64,000 bases of DNA from Cerrena zonata (Eukaryota; Basidiomycota; Agaricomycetes; Polyporales; Cerrenaceae). Shown here one piece after another: positions 23,690 through 34,744 of the stretch. The translations under genes were made by a program, and so were the position numbers. A model generated the notes under the pieces. The model was not told where the DNA came from. It did no database searches and saw only the letters and a program-made list of their open reading frames with translations. The stretch is taken from contig JASBNA010000001.1 in NCBI GenBank assembly GCA_038087015.1, positions 1,984,001-2,048,000 of the forward strand, read 5' to 3'. Positions within the stretch are counted from its first letter, which is position 1. Every line of letters begins with the position of its first letter.

Positions 23690-24482
23690 TAACGTAAAAA
23701 CGATCCTTGTGTATCTACATATAACCAGTTAGATGCAGCGATCTTCTGGTTCTCAAGAAAGGAAGATAGTCATTTGTGATATTCACTCAACTCTTTTCGA
23801 GCGACATGAGAGAATATGGAGACAACTACAATGCCATGTGGAGTCAGATTCCGTTGGTGACTACTGGAAGTGGTGGCGTATACTAGGATAACCCGAATCC
23901 ACGCTAGGGTTCAAGTTTACGTCCATTGGTAATGGCGAGGACATTCAGGATCCGGACAATGTCTCAACTTATGACTGACTTGACGATTGGAGTGATGTCA
24001 AGGATGATCTAAATGAGGACTTGCTCGATAACCTGATCTTTTCGAGCAACTTGGGAGGACGATAAACCAACCCTTTTTGACACATGGCCAGGCAGCGACA
24101 CAAATTAGAGCGACATGCTATTAGTATGCCACGCGCCGACTGGATTAATGTATATTGTCTGACAAAACTGACACAAGGACCCCAACTACAACACCTTCCT
24201 TATTGAACCTCTTTTCCAAGCGATCAACCGATGGATCGCGCGGTTTTTGAGCTCATTCCAGGTGACCTTGTCTTTCTCTCTTCTAGGATCGGCTGTAATA
24301 GATTCCATTATGGATATTATTGTACTCTCCGCTTAGCTTACGTCTCATGCATCCCCATCTAGAATACAAGATGCTTGTCCAACATACACTACATAAATAA
24401 GTACCACCAGACATATAATGCTCTCGCAATCATAAACCAACCCCCATTTCCTCGACGCAGTGACACGCATACTATACTTTCC
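23690..24482. other. Intergenic region between SEC18 and an F-box-like gene
   Basis: About 790 bp with no open frame of note and no recognisable repeat. It is presumably the SEC18 3' UTR followed by the promoter of the next gene. Confidence 0.5.
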
Positions 24483-26592
24483 ATGTCACGGCCTCTCCCC
24501 AATGAGTTGTCTTCGTATATAATCGATTACCTTAGCCAGCAAGAAGATGCCCGGTTGGTAAACAAAGACTTGCGGTCGGTGGCACAAACAACTCGACTTT
24601 TCAGGGAGATCGCACTGTCCCATGCATGTCGCTCTATCCAGATGTCAAACAAGAATCTCAATAAACTTGTGCGTCGACAAGGCGGTGACAGCATCGATTC
24701 GGTCCTCGCGATAAAAACACGGTAAAAGCTCCGTACCTGGTCTGTAAACGTGGCGCTAACGGCGCTACTTCTCTCTCTAGTTGCTTATACGCCCATGAGG
24801 ATGCCGAAATGTCGAAGGGAATGCAATATTTTCCCAAACTCGAGGAGCTTAATTTGTCTGCGTCCCTAATAGCGCCGGTGAAGCTTGAGGATTTCAGTAT
24901 CCATGCATGTCTCAGGACCCTGGTCATCGGTTGGTACGTGGATGAGAGGTTTCCAAACGTCACACAATTTCCGAACTTGTCGACTCTTGCAATTGAGTTA
25001 GACGCCACCGTAGAGCACGATGATACCGCTCAATTTACTCCCCCATTACAGCTTGCTACATATTCGAACCTCACTTCACTGTACATCAATGAAAATTCCT
25101 GCAGATTTCGCGATCAATGGCATCATACTGGATGGTTCTCACAACTATGTGAAGGTATAACTCTACCGAATCTTCGGAACTTCACTTTGCGGTACTCCTT
25201 TGGCCCTTTCAACGAGATCTTTTCATTTATCCAACGCCACCCGTCCATCCTGGAGGTGAATGTATCCCATGCCTTTCACGATGGATGGATACCCGTACTG
25301 CTTCTCCTCAAACTCATTGAAGGGACTGGTATATGGAAACGCCCACCCGACGGATCCGAACCCTTTGACGATTCCTCGAGTGTCGACGACAGTGACCCTT
25401 ACCTTGTGTGCGCATTTGGGTTTACTCGCATTCCTGATACATCTGCAGCTCCAAATCGTCGGTTTTTGGCCACCTCTCTTGCTCTCGATAATGCAAATAT
25501 TGAGGATTACGGTCCACCAGATGATATCTATGAGCGGAACCTCGTGGACCTTCTCTCTCTCGGTAAACGGCCTGTGTTCTCGAAATTGGAATACCTTTGG
25601 TTGTCCGTTGCGGAATGCGTGGAGCAAAAAGAGCCGTTTCCAACAATGATGGTCAGTCGATCTTTGTGACGGTTATGTGAGATATCATTATACATATTCA
25701 ATGTTTCGTTTAGGCATCTATAGCGTATGCGCTAAAATCCTGGCCAAGTCTGCGCTCTCTCCACCTTGCCATGTGCATTCACTCCGATAAGACTTGCCAC
25801 TGGGATACCGATAGCGATGCTTTCGACTATCTTACTCCAGTTGGCTATACACTGGATATGCTCCGCAGTGCATTGACCGAGACTTCTACATCCGACTCTG
25901 AGACCTCTAGTACGTCCGACTCTGAAACCTCTAGTACATCCAACGAGGACGAGGAACAGCCTCTAGACGAGGACGAGGACGAGGACGAAGAACAGCCCCT
26001 AGATGAAGACGAGGAACAGCTCCTAGATAAGGACGAGGAACAGCCCCTAGACGAGGATGAGGAACATCCCATAGACAAGGAACATCCCCTAGACCCCGCG
26101 AGCATCGATGAAACATTGATTCGCATCTACGCCGAGATCAGTCAAACATTGAACATTCCCTTGGAGAAGATCAAACTAAATGGCGAAGACTCGTCGGATG
26201 ACGGCGACTCGTCGAATGACAAGGACTCATCGGATGACAAGACCTCGGACATCTTAAGGAGGTTCTGGCACGCGCGTCATCGGGATAAGATGGCGGCTCA
26301 TGTACGGAAGATCGGTGTAAATTGCAACACCCTCGAGGAATTTGTATGGTACACTCGTACGGGTAGCGGGTGGAACAGCAGCTTAGAGAACAAGTGGATA
26401 TGGAGGTTTGGCGAGCCAGATGGTCAGGGTGGTCGACGCGTAGAGGACGAATTCAAATGGCTTGCTCCCGAGGACCAGATTAACATGCCTGTTTTTGTTG
26501 GGGAGATGTCTCACTTGATCAAAAGATGGGAGACCTGCAAAGAGCTCGAGGGGAGGGGTTTTAATCCGTACAAGGCTAACATTTGGCGGTAG
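24483..26592 (+). CDS. F-box-like protein with acidic in-frame repeats
   Basis: Three exons (introns near 24722-24780 and 25650-25713) give about 660 residues. The N-terminus resembles a short F-box (PLPNELSSYIIDYLSQQEDARLVNKDLRSVAQ written in two pieces: PLPNELSSYIIDYLSQ and EDARLVNKDLRSVAQ). A leucine-rich region follows (PKLEELNLSASL, LRTLVIGWYV, FPNLSTLAIELDA). Residues from about 460 form an acidic low-complexity block: Ser-rich SETSSTSD units, then repeated DEEQPLDE units, then DSSDDG/DSSNDK units. The globular C-terminus (WHARHRDKMAAHV ... NPYKANIWR) is unfamiliar. SCF adaptor function is inferred from the F-box only. It resembles the gene at 51008-52631 in having an F-box-like start, LRR-like body and acidic tandem repeats. 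Confidence 0.75.
25948..26094 (+). repeat. In-frame acidic minisatellite (units close to DEEQPLDE)
   Basis: Imperfect copies of a 24-bp unit encode DEEQPLDE-like octapeptides, with expansions (DEDEDEDE) and contractions (a short unit DKEHPLD). The frame is kept throughout, as expected when a repeat expands inside a tolerated disordered region. Confidence 0.85.
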
Positions 26593-28058
26593 AATCACCG
26601 AGTACGTTGGTGTACTTTATTTGTAGGAATAGCAACTTGTGGTTGCACTACTTACTTAGTTATCGTCTAGTCCTAGCTCTACTTGTGCTTGATTGTGGTG
26701 ATGAAACACTTACTAGATGAGATTTATACGACTGGGCTATCTCGTTGGGGGAAAAGGATGACCTGATAGAGAATGGGAGAGTTGGATGCCACGAGCTACT
26801 CGCAACAGGCAAGTTAATTGGGCTTCCATAGCATAAAGTTCTTCATTAGACCCTAGTAGTCGAGAGCTATGTGCCCCCAAGGCTTATAAATCTATTATAT
26901 CCTGACTAGACGTGGGCTAGTGCTTATGTCCTTATGAATATTGCTTGTAAGTTGCTTGTAAGCGGCGCCGGCAAGTGCTTCGGGAGCGCTTATGACTTCT
27001 CTCTCTCCGGCCGGCCGAAATGCCTCACGCAGAAATGCCTCATGTACTCCGGCGTGTGGTCCGCGAGTTGTATATAAGGGACCCAAAGATCGGAGTATTG
27101 TGTCTTTTACTCTCCTCCGCTCTCCCCATTCCTTCTCGCTCCTTCCCTTGCACTGTTCGTGTTCGATGATCCTTATCTAGTTACGACGCTTCTGTCGTTT
27201 CTATATACATGATCTGGACTGCATGTATACTCATATCTAGGCAGGATTGTTGCTACTTTTCTCTTGATTCTGCTCGATGCAACTCTTCGCTAGGTGTCAT
27301 TCTCTCGTCTCTGTCACCTTTTTCAATATGCAAAGATATGTCGGTGCGCTTTCCTGCCGCTTTCCCGATGTCTGGTCTGTTATGCACTACCTCACTCCGA
27401 GTTAACTTGACTACGGTGCTTTGCTCTCTCCAACGCCTACTGTCTCCCTTATCGCTCCGAACACCTCCAATCATATCCCAGCCCATCACCACCATCGTCT
27501 TGGCGTAGTCTTGGAAGCATCAGATAGCCCTTATCACTTTTTATTACCTACGCCGTCGTCCGCACCACCGCTTGTCTGGTGTCCACTAGGATATTCCCAA
27601 TTTGCACGTTTGTCCGACTCAACTCCTGCCTCTTCTCCGGATGAACGTCTATATCACTATGGCAATATTATCAGTTCCCCTTAATGCGACTCATCGTGGG
27701 TTCTTCTGTCCGTTTTGCGCTAGGTTCGGTCGTGTTTCCGTCTATTCTGTGCCTCTGGAGCGAGTCCAAACATCGATTTCATTGGAAAACATAACTCCAT
27801 ATAGCGGCCTCTTGGATTACAATGGACTACGGATTTGATAGGAATTCTCTGGAATGCATTGTGCTGTATCAGGATGTACGCGCGCATTTTCATATGGGCA
27901 TGAACATTCATACAAGCGTTCTCATCCTTAATTCGTCATGTAATTTACTTTTTCCGATTCACTATACAAGACAAAGTTGCCTTCTCCCGTCTTGGTATCC
28001 TGTGTGATTCCGCTCCTCCCATTCGTTCTCTCTCATCCTCTCTCAAACAGTCGGTACA
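26593..28058. other. Long region upstream of the ferric reductase, with an orphan promoter-like block
   Basis: About 1.5 kb without a recognised gene. At 27071-27078 a TATATAAG box is followed by a C/T-rich run (27108-27150). It is preceded by short direct repeats: TGCTTGTAAG-like around 26941-26961 and AAATGCCTCA twice near 27018-27042. This looks like a core promoter, but the ferric reductase ATG is nearly 1 kb away. It may be a long leader, a non-coding transcript or a solo LTR; no target-site duplication could be found by eye. Confidence 0.4.
27071..27078 (+). promoter_or_regulatory. TATA-box-like element
   Basis: TATATAAG sits 30-40 bp before a strongly C/T-rich tract, a common core-promoter layout in basidiomycetes. 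Which transcript it drives is unknown. Confidence 0.4.
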
Positions 28059-30586
28059 ATGGGCTTGATCTGGCTTGACTCTCCCGTTTTGTGGCATTCT
28101 GCGCGAACCCCGTCCAGGAAGTCTACACTGAACGACGAAGAGAACAACCTAATTAGAACAAAGTTCTTAGATGTGGGTGTATTCTCACATTTTACCTGAC
28201 GAGAGCGGCACTGAGCAAGCTAGATAGTGGTATCGAGCGGATTGGGACTATGCTCAAACGACAGTCGAATTCCTATGTGCAGGTATCGCGATTGCGATGA
28301 TTTTCAATATCTTCTCCATCTATCGCAGAAAGTCAAGCTCAAAGTAAAAGCCCATCTTGTTTTGGAGATTTTTCGTCACTTACCAGAGAATACGATATGC
28401 TTAGGAGTACTCGACTAAGCCCAGTAGATAGAATCGCTGCTTTTTGTCGATATGCAACAGCCCGTCAATTCCGTATCAAAGCCCTTGGTTGGTATTCTCC
28501 ACCTTTGGCTGCTGTCATCGTCGTAGCTGGGATGATCCTTTTCTTTACGGGTTAGTCTTTCTATAATGCCTTCCATTTTGTAATATTTATCTCGACATGT
28601 TCGTTTACAGCTCTCACTTTCGGACAACACCCATACCAATGGCCGAATATGGAGATGGGACACAGTGCGCCGTTGGCTACTAGAAGCGGATGGATCTCGA
28701 TTGCTATTATCCCTTTCATGATGTGCGTTATCTCCTCCTGTTATCATCAATTAACACCTAAACAGCAGTCTCCGTTCCCAATAGAGCATTTGCTACGAAA
28801 GTCAATTGGATTACAGCCCTGACAGGGACGTCTCATGAAAAGTTACAAGTCTTCCACCGGTGGTCTGCGTTGATCATGTGTACGTCAGTTGCTTTGATAT
28901 GCAAGGATGGTGGATGCTAAACGGACCCCTAGATGTGACATCCCTAATCCACTCTTTCCTCTTTATTTGGAACAGTATCCATCGTACCCATGATATGGAG
29001 GAGGAATGGCAGACATCCTCTTTCTATTGGACCGGAGTTGCTGCACTCGTTCCTCAGGTAAGCCATATTCTGGCATTTCATAAAGATGTAAATTATATGA
29101 TCTCACGTTGGGATGTGTTTTTAGACGTATTTAACTCTGCTGTCGTGGGGTTACCTGAGGAATAAATACTACGAGACGTTCAAGAAGTAAGTGCTCCCAG
29201 TCATGTCATATCGATACTATATCTTACCTGTACTATTCAATCGCTAAGACTTCATTTCTGGTACGTTCAGCTTCGTCCCCTTCAGATCTCTTCTCTCCAA
29301 CTCACCTGTCTTTTTCTCTAGCGCTGCAGGAATATTCATGGTAGCAATGTTCGTCCACGTAGACTTCATACTGACGTCCTGGTACGTCCCATGAATCAAT
29401 ATCTGATCCTGCGTCTTATTTGAATTTAGGGACTACTTCTGGGCAACCCTTGCTATCTACGGTCTCGCATGGCTCACGCGAGTCCTCCGTACATGGTACA
29501 ACAGCTCTCTTATCGGCCTCACCGGAACTCTGATCAGCCATTCATCCACAATCATCGAACTCACCATCCCAGTCCCACCTCGAGTAAAATGGGCTCCCGG
29601 ACAACACGTTTTCGTTCGTTTCCTGGGATTGGGTATTCATATGTTCAGTTCACATCCATTCACTGTTGCTTCGTTGAAGGAGGAGGGAGTAGTGAGGTTG
29701 GTGTTCAAAACCCATGGTGGTGTTACGAAAGTGTTGAAGCAGAAGGCGGAGGGTAAGGCTGGGGCGAAAGTGAGTGTTTGGGTTGACGGCCCATATGGTG
29801 GGGTTGGTCAGGATCTGGCCATGTTCGAGAGGGTAGTGTTCCTCGCTGGCGGCTTGGGTAAGATGTTTCTTAATTTCGATAGTGAAGTTAATTACTCATT
29901 GATATTGTTATAGGCGAGACATTCACGTACCCTCTGTTTGCTGATCTTGCAAAGAAGATTAAAGATGGTAAAGCTCAGACCAAAGCTATCGACTTTGTAT
30001 TAGCGGTTCGCGACCAAGGTTTGTTGTTTCCATATTCGACTCTTATCCACTTAACTTATATTTCTCTCGTATCCTATAGACTCGTGTGCATGGCTCGAAC
30101 CCGCTCTAGCAGAAACTCAGGCCCTTCTTTCCTCCACAAACACGAAAGTTCAACTCAATATTTACGTCACGCAGGACCAATTATCCAACACCTCTTCCCT
30201 CTGCGAAGAATCAGGCGAATCAGAAATCGAAAAGTCCAAGGAAAGGCTACAAGATGGTGTGATACCTAAAATCCAAGGGCGTCCGGACCTGACAAAAGTT
30301 ATTCATGCTGCGTGCACTGCGCAGGAAAAGGATGTTGCTGTCGCCGGTGAGTCATGTCTATTATCAGTTTGACCTGCGCCGCTGCTGACGAAGATGTAGT
30401 TTGTGGCCCGGACAACTTCTTGTTTGATGTGAGGAATGCTGTTGCTGATCGTGAACTGGCTATTACGAAAGGAGCCGAAGGGTGTACGAATCTGTATTTG
30501 CATAGCGAGAATTATGGGTGAGTGCTTGGCTCTTCGGCCTCGGGGATTGGTGGATGCTGACTATAGGCGACTTTTGTAGGTGGTGA
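28059..30586 (+). CDS. Ferric reductase, FRE-type transmembrane flavocytochrome
   Basis: The protein reduces extracellular Fe(III) or Cu(II) with electrons carried from NADPH via FAD and two haems, at the plasma membrane. After a short lumenal start come membrane spans (FLCAGIAIAMIFNIFSIY; AAVIVVAGMILFFT), ALTFGQHPYQW, and a ferric-reductase domain with haem-type His in FHRWSALIMYV ... LIHSFLFIWNSIH and MFVHVDFILTSWDYF. The FAD-binding motif is HPFTVASL and the nucleotide domain is VVFLAGGLGETFTYPLF ... VCGPDNFLFDVRNA. The C-terminus ends SENYGW. There are about eleven introns. One exon at 29249-29260 is only 12 nt and is needed to read FKKLHFCAAG. Iron-dependent regulation is likely for the family, but no GATA-type site was confirmed here. 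Confidence 0.93.
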
Positions 30587-31053
30587 GCAATCATTCAATG
30601 TAGCCTACGGTCTTGCAAATATGCTGCGAATTATTTTTTATAATATATTCAAGTCATCTGTATTTCAAACCTGTTGTACGATGGAATGAATGATGGTTGC
30701 GACGGTGTATACATTCCGGCGGTTCTAAAAATGACTGCACAAGAAGCTAGGCCATTGATCTGTTTATGAATACAGAATCGTAGATATGTCTCTTCTCAAT
30801 GGTCTGTACCTGAACACATCGAATTGCAGATCATTCGGGGCCGTTAAGGTGTGAGTGCTTCCGAGGCTGAAACATATTACGAGGAGTGTTGCCTTGGGAG
30901 TTGGCGCCGACACGTACACGGGAGGCGGATCGGATGATTCCGTCTTAGCGCCCATACGATGCCAGATGTGCAGAGAGGCATTCAATCACACCTTGTCCTC
31001 CGCAATTCTAATTTCCTATTCTCGGTACTCTCACCTTGCCTCGTACGACCACC
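30587..31053. other. Intergenic region between the ferric reductase and ORM1
   Basis: This 467-bp region lies between two plus-strand genes and has no coding signal. The right end is C/T-rich just before the ORM1 start, as in a leader. Confidence 0.5.
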
Positions 31054-32085
31054 ATGAGTGGTATCCTCTCCTCACCAACCCTCAGCGTACCAACTCTCTC
31101 GCTCGAAACGTCCTCTTCCACCTCAGAATTGAAGGTCCGAATGGGTCGTGCGAGAAGCAGTAGTCTTGTCAAAGTCGAGACTGTCGGTCGGAATTCACAG
31201 GAGGAAGATGCAGATCAAGGTGTATATGATAATGTCAATGCCGAGTGGGTGAATAGGAAAGGTATGCATACATCCCCACTGTTTTCTTGTTGCCACTAAC
31301 CCGATGACGTTCTGTTAGGTGCATGGCTAATCCACCCACTACTCATCTTTTCGGGCAAAATAGTAATAGACACTATCCCTGGGATGCGACAAGAACTCAG
31401 CTGGACACTGGTCAATCTCTTCTACCTCAGCGTACGCCGACTCCCTCCTGCTCAACACTTTTCTCGTTCTTTCCGCGCTCAACCGTACTAACCTGTGTTT
31501 AATTTTCGGCTGCGCAGTTATCCTATCTAATGTTCCACTACGTGACCGGGATCCCCTTCCAGTCCGACTTACATAGCGGTGCTTACGACGACCTTACACT
31601 ATGGGAGCAGATTGACGAGGGTGCACATTACACCCCGGCCAAGAAATGGTTATTCAGCGTTCCCATCGGGTTGTAAGTTACTTTTGTCGTACGACATGTA
31701 TTTGGGAACATCTAACCATGCGTCTCAAACTCTTAGGTTCCTCGCTTCGACTCATTACACAAATTACAACCCATGGGTGTTTGCTATCAATATCACAGCT
31801 CTTGTCTTTGTCCTTCTACCCAAATTGCCTCAGGTATGATCTCATCTCATTCAACGTGATTGTGCCTGTCTTCGATCGTCGTAATCTATCTCATGTTCTC
31901 CGTCCTAACTCCTCGACTCTTAGTTTCACAGACAGAGAGTGCGCTTCCTAGTCGGCGACGAAGCTTCCGGTGTCAGTACTCCGCTAACGGATAGCTTTCC
32001 CCGTTCCGGTTCTCAAACACCAACACATACTGGCCCTGAAAGCCCCATACCGCCTATCCATATAACTGAAGCCGAGTTCCAATGA
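31054..32085 (+). CDS. ORM1: ORM1/ORMDL family protein
   Basis: ORM proteins are ER membrane subunits that inhibit serine palmitoyltransferase, the first step of sphingolipid synthesis, in response to sphingolipid levels. The sequence carries the family core almost uninterrupted: AEWVNRKGAWLIHPLL, DTIPGMRQELSWTLVN, SYLMFHYVTGIPFQSD, YDDLTLWEQIDEGAHYTPA, and STHYTNYNPWVFAINI, then VFVLLPKLPQFHRQRVRF. The Ser-rich N-terminus (about 60 residues) contains the kind of phosphorylatable sites through which yeast Orm proteins are relieved. The C-terminal Ser/Thr/Pro tail is a fungal extension. Four short introns interrupt the core. The ATG at 31054 opens MSGILSSPTLS. The gene is complete and convergent with MTD1. 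Confidence 0.96.
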
Positions 32086-32625
32086 TCATACATCTCTGCG
32101 ACTCTGTGCGCCCTTTCCCACTAAATCATAAACGAGCCACGAATCACGAACCAAGCTCAGGCAACGCAAACCCTCCAAGCTGACCACACCACTCGCACGC
32201 ATCTGCTTCTCTGTCGCATTTATGGAATCGATCATTATTTTCTGAACCCCTTGGGTCTGTGCATGGGTATGCTTTCTTAGAGTGTCTTTGTTGAGGATAC
32301 ACATACAATCTAGGTCTTCCTTCTTCTACATCATCGTTAATTGGATACGTATATTGTCCCTTCTTCACGTCATTCTTTTCCAAATCATTGAACAATCTTC
32401 TCTTTATTTTCACTTCACAGTTGTTTTCTTTGTTTCTTTGATTTCTACCTTCTGTCCCTCCTCACTCAATGCAATGTTGCAAATGTATATGATACAACCG
32501 TCAGATCTAATTAATTAATGGTACACACATCTCGTCTCTCACTTGACTGTGAGGTCTTTTTTTGTTACATCTCTAATTCTTGGGTTGTCTGTTGTCTATC
32601 ATTGCTTTCCGGGAATAAATCGTGG
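32086..32625. other. Convergent 3' region between ORM1 and MTD1
   Basis: 540 bp between two stop codons on opposite strands; T-rich around 32310-32440. There is no coding signal, and it presumably holds two 3' UTRs. Confidence 0.5.
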
Positions 32626-34274
32626 TTAGGCTGATGGGGTCTCTTTGGCATCTTCTGCGAGTAGCTTGCGGTATTCCTGGAGACGAAGTCTTTACGGAGA
32701 AGGTGAGTACGTCTTTTCGGATATATCCTGGTATCACTCACAGATTCCTCAAAAGCATCATGATCGTAACCTTTCCGATAGTAGGCATGTACAACGATGC
32801 CTGCTCCTCCCAGTGAGCTTACTTTTCTGCATTAAATATCCTTTCAGAAACATACCTTCTCCCGAACCTCCTTCTCAAAATTCTTATCGGCGGCGACGTT
32901 CAAGCAAACACATCCATCTTTCAACCACTCTGTCTTGACTTTATAGCTCGCACTCGGTACCGCACTGACCACAACATCAGATTGGGCTAAGATTTCTTGA
33001 GAGTCGAGGAACACGGGTGGACGACGTGACGAGGGTGATAGCGGGATGCGTTTGGTGCGTCGGCGGGTTGACGAGGGACGTTTGGTGTATTCCTGGTTGA
33101 AGCGAGTTCAATGTGGATGATTTCTTTGTAGATGGAGGAGACGTACTTGGATCGAGTCAATATCGACGGAAAAGACTCGTGCACCGTCGTTGGCGAGCAA
33201 CGCAGCAAGAGGTCTCCAACCACTTCCGACCTTTACACCCCGACACACACAGACACACATATTTATACATCGAGCAAATCACAATTTGTCCAATCCGAAA
33301 CCCCCAACAATCACAACACACAAATGAATTTGATTGTCAGAATTGCGCCCCATCAAAAACGCGACATTCAATTGTAAACTCACCGGTTGATCACGGTAAC
33401 TGTCTTTCCATATGCACGGTCGCCATATGGTAAGATCTTATTATAGACCCCGATATGTTCTAGGCATTTCACAATGGCTAGCGGTGTGCAGGGGAGGATG
33501 GATTTGACTGTTCCGGCTGGTGGTTGGTCCTCGATTGCTGCTGGGGTGGAGTCTTGGATGGTAGTTGAAAGGAGGGAGGACGGTTTGAGGTAACGGATGC
33601 TATGAGATGTTAGGTGTTAGATAGGGATAACGAGCGGGTGGGATGAGAGCGAGAGGTACGTACTTGTGGTAAAGGTTGTAATGGAATTTGAAGTTTAGAC
33701 CTTCAACGTCTTTAAAAGGTGATACTACCTTTTATCACGAGAAAGTCTGTTTAAGGGTTTCATGACTATAATCCAGGGGTGTACTCACCTGTTGTAGGTA
33801 ATGGTCCTATCAAGATGTTTTAGCCTGGGGTTACCCCACATTCGCATTATATGCACATATATGCGGGACTACAAACCTGTTGCACGCCAAAAATCGGATA
33901 ATAAACCTATCACAATCGTCTTCAACATCATATCTCACACATATTCATAACGAAACACAACGAACCATAATCCCGTCAACGCTGTCATCCTCATTCGCGT
34001 CGATAATAGCCTCCTCGACGCCCTCTCCATCACTCAACTTCTCATCCAACGCACTTCCCACCTTCTTCAATACAAACTCCACACCAAGGTCATCACATTG
34101 CTTCTTTGTAAACTCGGCATAGAATTTACTAGGTGCAGCAGCCGTACTCAAAATGCCGACCAATTTTGGTTTCTGGGTACGTTGAGCGAGGGTGGATTGG
34201 ATTTCGGAACGGAAGGTGGTGGCGATAGGGTCGGCCTTGAGGAGGAGACCCTTGCCTGCGTTGTCTGCAGACAT
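32626..34274 (-). CDS. MTD1: NAD-dependent methylenetetrahydrofolate dehydrogenase
   Basis: MTD1 oxidises 5,10-methylene-THF to methenyl-THF with NAD+ in the cytosol, linking serine-derived one-carbon units to purine synthesis. The joined exons read GLLLKADPIATTFRSEI, PKLVGILSTAAAPSKFYAEF, DGIM, then mini-exon VYYPIFGVQQ (33877-33906, 30 nt), micro-exon DHYLQQ (33789-33806, 18 nt), VVSPFKDVEGLNFKFHYNLYH, the catalytic/cofactor region KSILPCTPLAIVKCLEHIG, the Rossmann part VTVINRSEVVGRPLAALLAND (20 residues shown from VTVINR), and KVTIMMLLRNL. The last exon uses a CGTAAAG acceptor to give LLRLQEYRKLLAED and ends KETPSA. Without the two tiny exons the conserved core would be missing. About seven introns; the first donor is GTTCGT, weaker than usual. 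Confidence 0.93.
33789..33806 (-). other. 18-nt microexon of MTD1
   Basis: On the minus strand GATAG precedes and GTGAGT follows 18 nt encoding DHYLQQ. The peptide fits exactly between VYYPIFGVQQ and VVSPFKD, the conserved order in the family. Confidence 0.88.
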
Positions 34275-34744
34275 GTTGATTGTTGTGTTGCGGTGAATGG
34301 GAGGATGTAGGTTGAGTGAATTGAGTGAATTGGAGAAGATGATGCTTGAAACTTTTTTAGTCGATCGTGTTCCTGACTCGGCGTCGCGTGCTAACTATGT
34401 TAGACCTGTATACTAAGCGCTCACTGCAAGAACGGAGGCATTCGTGCTTGTGATACTGATAGAAACTTGGGAATTCAAGGAGAGCCATCAAGAAGAATGC
34501 ATGGATTGAACGTTAAGATCTAAGAGATCACACCGTGATGAAGAATGAGACAGAAATCACAGAATCGTCCAGATCGTATCGAAATATTGGTACACAAGTG
34601 AATACTACTAGTAGTGCCACATTCTCCAGTCAAAGAAACACAACAACAGGGGCATCCCAACCAACAAGGCAATTATGCTATCACTCGACATGCATACTTC
34701 AAAAATAGAGTCCATCGAATTTCTTCCATCTTTCCCTCGACCAG
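34275..34744. other. Spacer between MTD1 and the PP1 inhibitor gene
   Basis: 470 bp between two minus-strand genes: the MTD1 promoter and the downstream region of the inhibitor gene. No coding or repeat signal. Confidence 0.5.

Noticed and set aside
28320..28400. Stop after SIYRRKSSSK in the ferric reductase suggesting truncation
   Set aside because: A GTAAAA...CTTAG intron restores the frame to KSTRLSPVDRIAAF and the rest of the enzyme.
32626..32740. Possible frameshift at the end of MTD1
   Set aside because: A CGTAAAG acceptor gives a perfect in-frame end (LLRLQEYRKLLAED), so no indel is needed.
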